DNA from: G963662905 sp963676415
GTDB taxonomy: Bacteria; Bacteroidota; Bacteroidia; Bacteroidales; WRLA01
DNA: 64,000 nt
Assembly: GCA_963676415.1 (NCBI GenBank)
Contig: OY781097.1
Location: forward strand, 2,790,001 to 2,854,000
Direction: 5' to 3'
The notes beneath the pieces were generated by a model. It searched no databases. It was not told the origin of the DNA and saw only the letters and a program-made list of their open reading frames with translations. Of this stretch, positions 34,897 through 44,018 are shown one piece after another (position 1 is the first letter of the stretch; every line of letters begins with the position of its first letter). A program made the position numbers and the translations under genes.

Positions 34897-34994
34897 AGTG
34901 GATATTTTGAGTTTCAATTCATTAATTGTTAAAAATATCGGCTAAAATAAAAAATATTTGTTGAAATTTGCCGCCTCATAAACGCATCAAATTC

Positions 34995-35699
34995 ATGGCA
35001 GATACATACGGAAAAGCCTTAATCGACTATGCCAATGGCAAAAAGGACGGACAGCTTAAAGTACATTGTAGCATCAGTGAAACGGAAATTCTTGATGTGG
35101 CTGTTTTTAACCGTTCCTGGGAAGATATGCCGCAAATCGAAAAGCATGCCCTGAGGCTTTGCGAAGGCAAAGTGCTGGATATTGGTGCAGGGGCAGGAAC
35201 CCACTCGCTTTACCTTCAGGAAAAAGGTTTGGACGTTACAGCACTGGATATTTCAGCCAGTGCTGTGGAAGCAATGAAAATCAATGGAATTAAAAAAGCC
35301 ATCCATTCCGATTTTTTTAATTTTGAAGGGCAGAAATTTGATACGCTTTTGTTTTTGATGAACGGAATTGGTGTTCCGGGACGCCTGGAACGTTTCCCTG
35401 AGTTTTTTGAAAAAATCAAAGAATTGCTCGCTGATGGTGGTCAGGTGATTTTTGATTCCTCAGATTTGGTTTATATGTTCGAGGAGGAAGACGGAAGTTA
35501 TATGTTTGATCTGAATGCGGGCTATTATGGTGAGCTGGAGTACCGAATGGATTATGAAGGTGAAGAAGGTGAGCCATTTCAGTGGATTTTTGTGGATTAT
35601 CAAACCGTGGCCGGAATGTCCGAAATGAACGGATTTCATTGTGAATGCCTTGAGGAGGATGATCATTATCATTATCTTGCAAGAATTATTAAAAAATAG
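34995..35699 (+). CDS. Class I SAM-dependent methyltransferase
   Basis: 234 aa from ATG 34995 (TTG 34968 possible). SAM motif I is VLDIGAGAGTHSLYLQEKG, and the acidic motif II is in VTALDISASAVEAM. A glycine/aspartate motif (LADGGQVIFDSSD) precedes an unusually acidic C-terminal part. The substrate is unknown. It lies 9 bp before rlmB, so the two are co-transcribed. Confidence 0.85.
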   Translation: MADTYGKALIDYANGKKDGQLKVHCSISETEILDVAVFNRSWEDMPQIEKHALRLCEGKVLDIGAGAGTHSLYLQEKGLDVTALDISASAVEAMKINGIKKAIHSDFFNFEGQKFDTLLFLMNGIGVPGRLERFPEFFEKIKELLADGGQVIFDSSDLVYMFEEEDGSYMFDLNAGYYGELEYRMDYEGEEGEPFQWIFVDYQTVAGMSEMNGFHCECLEEDDHYHYLARIIKK

Positions 35700-35708
35700 G
35701 AGGATAGA

Positions 35709-36446
35709 TTGAAAAAGGAAGATTTTATTTTTGGCATCCATCCGGTGCTTGAAGCCATTGAAGCAGGGCGCGAAATTGAAAAAGTGCTCATCCAGAAGAA
35801 TTTAAACCCACAATCTGTTGGGCAGCTGCGTGCAATGCTCAATGAACGTGATATCCCGTTTCAGCATGTCCCTCTGGAAAAACTGAATCGCGTAACACGC
35901 AAAAACCATCAGGGTGTGATTGCTTTTATTTCGCCTATTGTTTATGAAGATATTGAAAAATACCTGCCCGAAGTTTTTGAACAGGGGCGCAATCCTTTTA
36001 TCCTCATCCTCGATCGTATTACCGATGTGCGGAATTTTGGAGCCATTGCCCGTACGGCCGAATGTGCCGGAGTAGATGCCATCATCGTTCCTGCCCGTGG
36101 CGCAGCCTTGATTAATGGCGATGCGGTAAAAACTTCTGCCGGCGCCCTGAACCGTATCCGCGTATGCCGTTCGTTCAAACTGAAAGAAACCATCGACTAT
36201 TTGAAAATGAGCGGATTGAAAATATTTTCAGTTACCGAAAAAGCCGAGGATGCTTATCATCAGCAAAATTTCAAAGAACCACTGGCCATTATTATGGGCT
36301 CGGAAGAAGATGGTATTTCTCCGGCTTATCTCGAAATGTCGGATGCGATGCTGCAAATCCCTATGGACGGAAGTATATCCTCGCTCAATGTTTCCGTAGC
36401 AACGGGAATTGTGCTTTTTGAAGCTTTGCGGCAGAGGGGAGTGTAA
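35709..36446 (+). CDS. rlmB: SpoU-family 23S rRNA 2'-O-methyltransferase
   Basis: 245 aa. An N-terminal L30e-like RNA-binding domain (IFGIHPVLEAIEAGREIEKVLIQ) precedes the trefoil-knot SPOUT domain. Its three motifs are NFGAIARTAECAGV, LAIIMGSEEDGISP and PMDGSISSLNVSVATGIVLFE. It methylates the ribose of G2251 (E. coli numbering) in 23S rRNA, or a related site. The start is TTG 35709, chosen because AGGAGG stands 5 bp upstream, which is rare in this window. Its last 29 bp are part of a 92-bp duplicated segment. Confidence 0.9.
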   Translation: MKKEDFIFGIHPVLEAIEAGREIEKVLIQKNLNPQSVGQLRAMLNERDIPFQHVPLEKLNRVTRKNHQGVIAFISPIVYEDIEKYLPEVFEQGRNPFILILDRITDVRNFGAIARTAECAGVDAIIVPARGAALINGDAVKTSAGALNRIRVCRSFKLKETIDYLKMSGLKIFSVTEKAEDAYHQQNFKEPLAIIMGSEEDGISPAYLEMSDAMLQIPMDGSISSLNVSVATGIVLFEALRQRGV

Positions 36447-36509
36447 TTTTACTGAATCTGCAAAGCACCGTCCCAATCCAGAAAATGAACGTTGCTTAAG
36501 GGCTCTTTC
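36418..36509. repeat. 92-bp direct repeat, copy 1 (rlmB end plus comEC tail remnant)
   Basis: Matches 37028-37119 with three mismatches (97%). It holds the rlmB 3' end and stop, followed by a relict of the comEC C-terminal coding sequence that no longer joins comEC. Confidence 0.9.
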
Positions 36510-37027
36510 CTGTTTTTCGGATATGGCACCCATTTTAAAAAAGGCGCAAGTATAGCATTGCGTTAATTAAAATAATATGCCTTCGACCGTCATTTTTATT
36601 CCTTTTGTCTTGGCACAAAAGGAAACAAAAAGCCAAGTCAAAACAATGCTTCCCCCCGCTCTTCCCGATGCCAAGAATTTCCAATCAAAGTAATGCCTCG
36701 TACCTCGGCAAAGGTTTAGCCCCTTTGATGGAATTCTAAGCATCGGGAATTCACCCTCATCCGGCCCGCAGTTTTGACAGGCCGCCCCGCTGTCTAAACG
36801 AGGAAGATTCATGTTTTGAAAATAAATTGATTAAAAAATTTCGTCTACCGCAAAATCACTAGAAGTATTCACATTACAGGTGGTTAATCCCGTTTTCATA
36901 AATACTTTTATTGCCAATAAATATCTTGTAAAATGAAAGCGAGACCCCCAAATTTAAAGCAATAGGCTTTATAAAATATTGATATTTAAATGATTAGTTT
37001 TTTTGCTATTTATAATCCGGAAAACAA
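36510..37027. other. 518-bp non-coding insert between the two 92-bp repeats
   Basis: No gene is supported. It contains CCTTTTGTCTTGGCACAAAAGG (36601-36622), a hairpin followed by AAACAAAAAGCCAAG that resembles a dispersed intergenic repeat of Bacteroidota genomes. Pieces with CCCGATG/CATCGGG symmetry are near 36665 and 36738. The right half is AT-rich. Confidence 0.5.
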
Positions 37028-37119
37028 TTGAAGCTTTGCGGCAGAGGGGAGTGTAATTTTACTGAATCTGCAAAGCGCCGTCCCGATCCAGAAAATGAAC
37101 GTTGCTTAAAGGCTCTTTC
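37028..37119. repeat. 92-bp direct repeat, copy 2 (comEC tail plus rlmB end remnant)
   Basis: Offset 610 bp from copy 1. It contains the functional 3' end of comEC (stop at 37059-37061) preceded by a relict of the rlmB end. Confidence 0.9.
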
Positions 37120-39131
37120 AGGAAGTTTTGGCGTAAGCTAAGTGTTTTTTCTGCTACAAAATAGTTTGTGTTTTTATTTCCTTTGTATTGATAATCAGTT
37201 ATCAGGAGATGATCTACAGGAAGCGGGTTTTGCAAAGAGTCCTTGAAAAGTGCTTTCCGGCCCTGCACCACAAAAAGCTGATCCCCGATTTGCAGAAAAG
37301 GAGGATCTGATTTTACACCAAAATCTTCAGATTGTGACATGGTGTTTAAATCGAGTGTTTTTATGCTCCTGATTCTTTTTTTAATATTGTATGCTTCAAT
37401 CGTATAATCGAATGCTTTGGGATCCTTGAAAAAAGCGGAGTCGGCAATAAGCAGTGCATTTTTCCCTTTCACAATTTCAATGACAGCTGATTTTCTGTTG
37501 GAGAAAAGAATGCTTTCATCTTGATGCTGGATCCAATACTCTTCCTTGATTTCCAAAATCCCCAAAATCAGTAATAAGCTCAGTGCGGCAACAAAAGCTT
37601 TTCTGTTTTTATGCAAAAATGCAAAGCTGCTGAGGATGACCACCGCGACCAAAACAGCATATTGCATTGGACTCAGAGAAATACCTTCCAGGCTAGCGCC
37701 GGGCAAATTGCTGATTAAAGAGGTTATTTGGTTGAGCGCTTTGATCATAAAGGTGAGCAGCCAGGTCGTTACAACAGAAACATAAGGGATCCAACTGGTC
37801 AACAGGAATAAAATACCTGCGTAAATGATAAACCCACTGAATGGAATGATCAAAATATTGGTTATCAAGAAATAAACCGGGAATTGATGGAAATAGAAAA
37901 TAGCAATCGGGAAGGTGCCAATTTGAGCAGCGATCGAAACGCTACAAATTTCCCAGATTTTGTCAACGATATTGTTCTTGCAGTAAAACCAATTGTAAAT
38001 GGGCTTCTGCAAACTGATGATGGCAATAACCGCAGCATAGGAAAGCTGAAATCCCAACTTAAAAATAATGAGCGGATTATACACAATTAATACCAGCGCG
38101 CTTGCCATTACGGAATTATAAACGGATCGGTGACGTTTCATGGTATCGCCCAGGATGATAAAAGAAATCATCAGGCTGGCGCGCATCACAGAGGGGCTGA
38201 GACCGGTAATCAAAGCATAGGCCCAGATGATGCACAGGAGTATCACCGGCCGTACAAACCGCCCCGCTTTGAGCCTTTTTAGGAATCCGAGCATCCACAG
38301 GCTGACGAGATAAATGATACCCACATGCAAACCCGATACGCATAAAATGTGCATGGCGCCTGATCCACTGAATTGAGCCCGTGTTTCTTCATCCAGATCA
38401 TCATCAAAACCCAAAAGTATGGCTGCGCTCACAGCATATTCATCGCCGTCCAGGCCATGATTTTTCAGAATTTGAAGCATTTTTTGCCGCAGTTTTCCTG
38501 CCCAAAGTTTCAGGCTGAATCCCGTTTCCCCGATTTTGACCCAGGCATTGCTTTTTACTAATGCACGGCCAAAAATGTTTTGGTCTTTCAGGTATGATTG
38601 ATAATCAAAGCTGTATGGGTTCAGAGGTGGAGGAATACTGTCGGGTTTCCCTAAAATAAGCAGCTGCGTGCCGGCTTGAGGTGGAAGTTTCAGGCTGTCT
38701 TTCAAAAAATACAGGATGATTTTTCCATCGGCTTGCTGCCAAACGGAACCTGAATGCACAGCCGCAACACGGGCAGTAGTTTTGTATGTTTTGTTTGTCT
38801 CACCGAAGTTATGGTTCAGTTCTGCAATAAAACTGTCGGTTTCCGGAAAATGTGTATAATGTTCCCGGCTCAATTGATGGTTGTTGAGGTAGGTGATTTG
38901 CAGCCCCGTAGCGAAAAACAACAAAAAGCTACAGATCATACCCATATTTTGAGCCTTTAAGGGATGGATTTTATTTTGATACGACAAAAAAACAAAAATA
39001 ATCAGGAGCAAAAAAAATATTGTGTATCCCGTATTAAACTGGTTATCAAAATAAAACCTTTGGATAAGAATGCCCAGGATTAAAGGAACCAGAATTTTGA
39101 GTAGCGGATGTTGCCGGAAAAAATATTGCAT
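37059..39131 (-). CDS. comEC: ComEC/Rec2-family DNA uptake channel protein
   Basis: 690 aa from ATG 39131 (one codon after an alternative TTG). An N-terminal membrane hairpin and DUF4131-like extracytoplasmic domain (about 20-230) precede the Competence domain with many membrane helices. The latter carries FSGSGAMHILCVSGLHVGIIY and TGLSPSVMRASLMISF. The C-terminal soluble part of about 150 residues lacks the metallo-beta-lactamase motif of the Gram-positive protein, as is usual in Bacteroidota. ComEC carries single-stranded DNA across the inner membrane. Its last 61 bp lie within the duplicated 92-bp segment. Confidence 0.9.
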   Translation of the reverse strand: MQYFFRQHPLLKILVPLILGILIQRFYFDNQFNTGYTIFFLLLIIFVFLSYQNKIHPLKAQNMGMICSFLLFFATGLQITYLNNHQLSREHYTHFPETDSFIAELNHNFGETNKTYKTTARVAAVHSGSVWQQADGKIILYFLKDSLKLPPQAGTQLLILGKPDSIPPPLNPYSFDYQSYLKDQNIFGRALVKSNAWVKIGETGFSLKLWAGKLRQKMLQILKNHGLDGDEYAVSAAILLGFDDDLDEETRAQFSGSGAMHILCVSGLHVGIIYLVSLWMLGFLKRLKAGRFVRPVILLCIIWAYALITGLSPSVMRASLMISFIILGDTMKRHRSVYNSVMASALVLIVYNPLIIFKLGFQLSYAAVIAIISLQKPIYNWFYCKNNIVDKIWEICSVSIAAQIGTFPIAIFYFHQFPVYFLITNILIIPFSGFIIYAGILFLLTSWIPYVSVVTTWLLTFMIKALNQITSLISNLPGASLEGISLSPMQYAVLVAVVILSSFAFLHKNRKAFVAALSLLLILGILEIKEEYWIQHQDESILFSNRKSAVIEIVKGKNALLIADSAFFKDPKAFDYTIEAYNIKKRIRSIKTLDLNTMSQSEDFGVKSDPPFLQIGDQLFVVQGRKALFKDSLQNPLPVDHLLITDYQYKGNKNTNYFVAEKTLSLRQNFLKEPLSNVHFLDRDGALQIQ

Positions 39132-39181
39132 CAAACCTTTGCTTTAGGCAAATATAGTTTTTTTACAGATGCATATTGAAA

Positions 39182-39982
39182 TTATTTGCAGTAAGCGTCG
39201 ATAGATTTTTGAGACATATCATTGCCCAGTTCCAGCGATTTTTTCCAGTCGGAACAGGCTTTATCCTTTTGACTAAGCAGAAAATAAACATTTCCGCGGT
39301 TATTGTATGCCATGGAGTAATTGGGATCCAGCTCAATAGCCTGGTTAAAATCGTCCAAAGCTGTATTATAATCTTTGATGTTGCTAAATGCAATGCCGCG
39401 GTTATAATAGCTCATGGCCGTATTGGGATATTTTATTAAAAGTTCGTTATAAAGCTCAATTGCTTGCATGTTTTTGCCTTGTTTAATCAGGATTTGACCA
39501 ATGTTTAAAGCGGCTTTTTCGTGATCGGGCATTAATTCGAGGCATTGACTGAAATCTTCCTTAGCGCCTTGCAGGTCATCGGTTTGCCATTTAATGCTTC
39601 CTCGGGCAAACCACACAGCGGCATTGTCGGGGTAAGCTTCAATGCTTTTGTTCAGAGCCATCAAAGCTTGGGGAAACCTTTTGGCTTTTCCGTGTCGTGC
39701 TGCTTCCTGAAAATATTTTTTTCCAATTTGTTCCGGTGTGGGAGCTTCATTGGCTGCGGCTGCTCCGGATGTTCCCTGGGCCATCATTTGTTGCAAAAGG
39801 GCTTCTTTTTCCTTGCGTTTTGCCGCCGAATCCTGTTCGGTGGTTGTTTTTATTTCCGCTTTTTCTGTTGTAGCTGTGACCTTTTGTTCTTTTTTGGCAT
39901 CCTGTTTTGCATCTTGATTTCCACAAGAAATAATTAATAGTACTGCAGTTAAAAATGTAAGCGTGAAAATGATTCTCTTCAT
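39182..39982 (-). CDS. TPR-repeat lipoprotein
   Basis: 266 aa from ATG 39982, chosen because MKRIIFTLTFLTAVLLIISCGNQ is a clear lipoprotein signal with lipobox IISC (the TTG upstream would add eight residues). A charged, Ala/Gln-rich linker (about 20-80) leads to five TPR-like units (about 85-255), for example AVWFARGSIKWQTDDLQGAKEDFSQ and YYNRGIAFSNIKDYNTALDDF. TPRs mediate protein contacts. The role is unknown. It is similar in repeat style to the next gene upstream, which suggests duplication. Confidence 0.85.
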   Translation of the reverse strand: MKRIIFTLTFLTAVLLIISCGNQDAKQDAKKEQKVTATTEKAEIKTTTEQDSAAKRKEKEALLQQMMAQGTSGAAAANEAPTPEQIGKKYFQEAARHGKAKRFPQALMALNKSIEAYPDNAAVWFARGSIKWQTDDLQGAKEDFSQCLELMPDHEKAALNIGQILIKQGKNMQAIELYNELLIKYPNTAMSYYNRGIAFSNIKDYNTALDDFNQAIELDPNYSMAYNNRGNVYFLLSQKDKACSDWKKSLELGNDMSQKSIDAYCK

Positions 39983-40027
39983 AATAGTTTGGTTTTTCGT
40001 CTGCAAAATTAAAATGATTTGTTGAAA

Positions 40028-40957
40028 CTACCGACAGTGTTCTTCAATGAGTGCTGCGGCATCCCGGCTGCCACGGTTTTTGGCTTCTTGCAAATCTGCG
40101 CAGGCACTATCTTTTTGGTTTGTATTGAATTTGCAAACACCCCTGGCCAGCCATGCTTCGGTATAATCCGGATATAATTCCAGGCATTGGTCAAAATCTT
40201 CGATTGCCAGTGCATCCATATTGAGTTTCATAAAGGCCAAGCCGCGATTGTGCCATGCTTCAAAATTATCAGGCGCAGCTTTTAATACTTTGTTAAAATC
40301 CTCAATTGCAGCATAATAAAATCCCATTAATCCTTTGGTAACGCCCCGGCTGAAAAGGAATTCGGTATTGTTTGGATCAAGTGCCAAAGCTTTATCGAAA
40401 TCTTTTAATGCTCCGGCAAAATTTCCTTTGCTGCTTTTAACCAGGCCACGGTTGTGCAGCGCTCCTGTGATTTTCGGATCTAAACGGATGGCGTTATTAT
40501 AAGCATGCAGGGCTTCGTCTGCCTGTCCCAAATCATGATAGGCGCGCCCGAGGCTGAAATAAATGCCGGCATTTGCTGTGTCGAGCACCAATGCGCGCCG
40601 AAAATCTTTTATGGCTGCACTAAGTTCGTTTAAATGATATTGCGCCAAACCACGGTTGTAATGTGCTTCATTGATGTCGGGCTGCAGGCCCAGCGCCATG
40701 GTGAAATCATCAACGGCTTCCTTGTTTTTGCCCAGTTCCATCTCAACAAGCCCGCGGTTAAAATAGGCTTCGGAATATTGCGGGTTGATTTGTATTGCAG
40801 AATTGAAAAGCTTCAGGGCGCCTTCAAAATCAAGATTGCGTGCATAATCAATCCCTTCGCGCAAATAGCCCTGGGCGGGATGTTCGTCCTGCGCCTTAAT
40901 TAAAGGGCTGAAAAACAGAATAATAAAAGTATTTAGTAAGATATTCTTCAGCTTCAT
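40028..40957 (-). CDS. Secreted TPR-repeat protein
   Basis: 309 aa with a signal peptide (about 1-22, ending IKAQ). Eight TPR units follow through to about residue 300, each about 34 residues with the Y/HNRGL and ALxDFxxAL patterns. It begins at ATG 40957, overlapping the lpxB stop by 4 bp (ATGA), so the two genes are translationally coupled. It probably acts as a periplasmic scaffold. No enzymatic domain is seen. Confidence 0.85.
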   Translation of the reverse strand: MKLKNILLNTFIILFFSPLIKAQDEHPAQGYLREGIDYARNLDFEGALKLFNSAIQINPQYSEAYFNRGLVEMELGKNKEAVDDFTMALGLQPDINEAHYNRGLAQYHLNELSAAIKDFRRALVLDTANAGIYFSLGRAYHDLGQADEALHAYNNAIRLDPKITGALHNRGLVKSSKGNFAGALKDFDKALALDPNNTEFLFSRGVTKGLMGFYYAAIEDFNKVLKAAPDNFEAWHNRGLAFMKLNMDALAIEDFDQCLELYPDYTEAWLARGVCKFNTNQKDSACADLQEAKNRGSRDAAALIEEHCR

Positions 40958-42072
40958 CTTGCCAGTTGTTTTAAGATTAGTTTTGCGGTCTGCGCCGATG
41001 TACCGCTTCCGCCAAGTTTTTCGCGTAATTGCTTGCAGTTTTCGAGCATTTCATCGCGATAGCTTCCCTCTTTGATCAATTGATCGGTTTCTGCATTCAG
41101 GTTTTTGTAGTTTAATTCGCTTTGGATCAGTTCTTTGATGATGGGTTTGTCCATGATCAGATTTGGCAGGCCGATATATTTTATCGTAACAATCGACCGT
41201 GCAATGAAATAACTGATGGGGTTTCCTTTATAGCAAATCACTTCAGGGCATTGCAGCAAAGCCGTTTCCAAACTGGCAGTGCCCGATGTAACCGCCGCAG
41301 CCCGGGCCGAGCGAATCAACGCATGGGTTTGTCCGTAAATTATTTTGATGTCCTTGCCGTAAGCATGCTTATGGTAAAAACTTTCCTCAATATTGGGTGC
41401 CCCCCCAATGATCAGTTGGTATTCGGGGAAATCATTTTTTAAACGGCACATAATCGGGAGCATTTTGCTGATTTCCTGTCTGCGGCTTCCGGGCAGTAGC
41501 GCAATAATTCCACCCTCATCAAGATTATTTTGTTTCCTGAATTCTGTTTCTGAGAAATCTTTGCCTTCAGCTTCTAGCGCATCTATAAGTGGGTGACCGA
41601 CAAAATCAACATCCATATCATATTGCCGGTAAAAGTCCTTTTCAAAAGGAAGGATGACAAACATACGGTCCACGTATTTCTTGATCTGATGGACTCGGTT
41701 CTTCTTCCATGCCCAGATTTGCGGGCTGATATAATAGTAATTTTTAATGCCTTCCTGATGCAGGAATTTGGAAATGCGCAGGTTAAATCCCGGATAATCA
41801 ATAAGGATTACGGCATCGGGCCGGTAGTCAAGTATATCTTTTTTGCACAGCTTGATATTGCCCAAAATAGTACGCAAATTGGCCACAACTTCAATAAATC
41901 CCATAAAAGCCAGCTCACTGATATGCTTGACGGGCTCCATGCCGGCAGCTTGCATTTTATCGCCGCCCCATCCGCGGAATTCTGCTTCGGGATGTTGCTC
42001 CTTCAAAGCTTTGATGAGGTTGCTGCCGTGCAGGTCACCTGATGCTTCGCCTGCAATGATGTAGAATTTCAT
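40954..42072 (-). CDS. lpxB: Lipid-A-disaccharide synthase
   Basis: 372 aa GT19 enzyme joining UDP-diacylglucosamine and lipid X in lipid A synthesis at the inner membrane. Signatures: FYIIAGEASGDLHGSNLIKAL, GWGGDKMQAAGME, LIDYPGFNLRISKFLHQ, YYISPQIWAWKKNRVHQIKKYVD, LPGSRRQEISKMLP and SGTASLETALLQCPEVICYKG. It lies downstream of surE and a small membrane protein, an order often seen in Bacteroidota. The last 4 bp overlap the TPR gene. Confidence 0.96.
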   Translation of the reverse strand: MKFYIIAGEASGDLHGSNLIKALKEQHPEAEFRGWGGDKMQAAGMEPVKHISELAFMGFIEVVANLRTILGNIKLCKKDILDYRPDAVILIDYPGFNLRISKFLHQEGIKNYYYISPQIWAWKKNRVHQIKKYVDRMFVILPFEKDFYRQYDMDVDFVGHPLIDALEAEGKDFSETEFRKQNNLDEGGIIALLPGSRRQEISKMLPIMCRLKNDFPEYQLIIGGAPNIEESFYHKHAYGKDIKIIYGQTHALIRSARAAAVTSGTASLETALLQCPEVICYKGNPISYFIARSIVTIKYIGLPNLIMDKPIIKELIQSELNYKNLNAETDQLIKEGSYRDEMLENCKQLREKLGGSGTSAQTAKLILKQLAR

Positions 42073-42084
42073 AATTTTCAGGAT

Positions 42085-42369
42085 TTACTGATCGAAACCA
42101 AAAAACGCAAAATAAGCTGCCACTTCCAGCAGGGTAAGAATAAGGATGCTTTTTCCACTGGCCGGATATTTTTGGTTTTTCAAAAATATACGCATAAAAA
42201 TCAGGTTGGGAATCAGCGAAAACATCGCCCATTTGTGTTCGTGTGTGACCAATGAATTTCCTGTGCTTTGCATATAAAAGCGGTGGGCAAAAAATACAAT
42301 GGTGAATACAGCCGCCGGGCCAATAATTCCTGCGATAAATCCGGTTAAGGCCGAATCTTTAATTTTCAT
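42085..42369 (-). CDS. Small membrane protein of unknown function
   Basis: 94 aa from ATG 42369. Three hydrophobic helices (about 8-28, 48-62, 74-92) are seen, with a short KNQKYPASGK loop. The start overlaps the surE 3' end by 11 bp and the gene ends 12 bp before lpxB, so it sits in the surE-lpxB operon. No family was recognised. Confidence 0.7.
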   Translation of the reverse strand: MKIKDSALTGFIAGIIGPAAVFTIVFFAHRFYMQSTGNSLVTHEHKWAMFSLIPNLIFMRIFLKNQKYPASGKSILILTLLEVAAYFAFFGFDQ

Positions 42370-43135
42370 CAAAATCCCCTTCCATTAATTCCAATGCCTG
42401 ATAATTTGTGAAATCGGTTTGTACGGGCACAACGGAAATATAGTTGTTTTCGAGCGCGTGCAGATCGCTGCCTTCGGTCAGGCCATCATGCACAAATTTC
42501 CCTTTAATCCAGTGGTAGGGTTGTTTCCGTGGGTCTATGCGGCTATCAAAATCTTCGTCCCAGCGGCCTTGTGCCTGAAAACAGCTCTTGATTCCTTTCA
42601 AAGGTTCATTGCTGATGGCCGGGATGTTTACATTGAGCGCGGTACTATCCGGAAGCCCGTTTTCAAGCACCTTTTTTGCAATTTTGTAAATAGGCTCTTT
42701 TGCATGCTCGAAGCTGGCATTCCAGCCATATTCACAAAGCGAAAAACCAATGCTCGGAATTCCCTCCAGTGCACCTTCCATTGCTGCTGCCATCGTTCCG
42801 CTGTATAGCATGTTGATGGATGCGTTGGAACCATGGTTAATGCCAGAAACCAACAAATCAGGCGTTTCTTTCAAAAGGACTTTCAGCCCGATTTTGACGC
42901 AATCGACTGGGGTGCCGCTGCACGAATATTCGTTAAATGCTCGTCCATCAGCTTTAATCAATGCGTGGCGGATGGGGTCGTTAACAGTTACAGCATGGGC
43001 CTGTCCGGATTGCAGCCCTTGTGGTGATATTACAAACACATCGCCGAGGCGCTGCATAATTTCAATTAAAACCCTCAATCCGGGCGCAGATGTACTGTCG
43101 TCGTTGGTAATAAATATGAGTGGTGTATTGTCCAT
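42359..43135 (-). CDS. surE: 5'/3'-nucleotidase SurE
   Basis: 258 aa. The metal-binding motif FITNDDSTSAPGLRVLIEIM is at the N-terminus, then VISPQGLQSGQAHAVTV, GTPVDCVKIGL, LVSGINHGSNASINMLYSGTMAAAMEGAL. It dephosphorylates nucleoside monophosphates and short polyphosphates. It is the first gene of the operon with the small membrane protein and lpxB. Confidence 0.95.
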   Translation of the reverse strand: MDNTPLIFITNDDSTSAPGLRVLIEIMQRLGDVFVISPQGLQSGQAHAVTVNDPIRHALIKADGRAFNEYSCSGTPVDCVKIGLKVLLKETPDLLVSGINHGSNASINMLYSGTMAAAMEGALEGIPSIGFSLCEYGWNASFEHAKEPIYKIAKKVLENGLPDSTALNVNIPAISNEPLKGIKSCFQAQGRWDEDFDSRIDPRKQPYHWIKGKFVHDGLTEGSDLHALENNYISVVPVQTDFTNYQALELMEGDFDEN

Positions 43136-43202
43136 GATTGAATTTTCTTATGAAATTGCAAAAATACTGCTTTTCAACATAAGGATCTCGCTTGATATTT
43201 TT

Positions 43203-43784
43203 CTAAAACAATGAACGTGCTTCGGCCTTCAGTATGCTCATAGCTTTGCTGATGCCCTGGTTATTGCCCGAAATTTCAAGGATTTTCTGTGCCAAAGCCA
43301 GGCTGTCTGCATCATCTTTGAGCTTAGAAGCCGCAAGGTTGATGTTTTGGATGCACTCTTCCTTTGCGTTTTTTATGGCTGTCCAGGATTCGGGGCTGAT
43401 GTAGATTTGCTGTGAGAGATTGTGGTCAAATTCTTCGCGTATGGTTTTGATTAGCGTAGCCTGCATTTGGTGGGCTGTTGCGCCTGCTTTGTTGGAGCGC
43501 ATCACCAGATTGGTCAGGCTGATTCGTTCCAAAAGAAGCATCAGTCGTTCATAAGCCTGCAAACGGACGGGCATTATTGTTTTGTATTGCTCGCTGGCAA
43601 TAATGGCTTTTTGTCGTTTTTCTTCCTGCCCGATAAGCAATTGAGTGGTTTTGAGCAATATCTGGCTGCTTTCTTTGTCTTTTTCTGTGTATTTGCTTAA
43701 AAATGCACTGAAAAAATAATAGGCCGTTGCAAAAACCACCAGTGATGGTACTACATACTTTAATAAATCAAGGAGATCAGTCAT
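43203..43784 (-). CDS. Membrane-anchored coiled-coil-like protein, unknown function
   Basis: 193 aa from ATG 43784 (TTG 43802 possible). One N-terminal membrane helix (MTDLLDLLKYVVPSLVVFATAYYFF region) is followed by a long helical cytoplasmic part rich in Gln, Lys and Glu, with no catalytic motif. This layout recurs in Bacteroidota proteins of unknown function. It is a single gene with a short gap to surE. Confidence 0.7.
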   Translation of the reverse strand: MTDLLDLLKYVVPSLVVFATAYYFFSAFLSKYTEKDKESSQILLKTTQLLIGQEEKRQKAIIASEQYKTIMPVRLQAYERLMLLLERISLTNLVMRSNKAGATAHQMQATLIKTIREEFDHNLSQQIYISPESWTAIKNAKEECIQNINLAASKLKDDADSLALAQKILEISGNNQGISKAMSILKAEARSLF

Positions 43785-43983
43785 AATTTGAATTTTTAGC
43801 AAATGTACAAAAGAGTAACGATTAGATGGGTGTGGAATATCAAAGGTGTAGCCATTTTAATATAAATTCAGATGCTGATGGAATTACTGCTGACTATTGA
43901 ATGGTTTTGGAGTGTTTCAGGGCGGCATTGTTATCTTTTTCACAAAACAGATTCATTCTAAGTTAAGCTTATTTTAATTTTTA

Positions 43984-43991
43984 TAAATTTG
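43984..43991 (+). promoter_or_regulatory. -7 box upstream of the aminotransferase gene
   Basis: TAAATTTG fits TAnnTTTG and lies 28 bp before the ATG at 44019. No good -33 box is seen. Confidence 0.35.
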
Positions 43992-44018
43992 TCACACGCC
44001 ATTATCAAAGTCAGAACT

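Noticed and set aside
36228..36533. 101-codon minus-strand ORF over the rlmB end
   Set aside because: Opposite-strand shadow of rlmB that runs into the duplicated comEC relict.
42370..42372. TTG start for the small membrane protein in the surE-lpxB operon
   Set aside because: The following ATG at 42369 is the more likely start.
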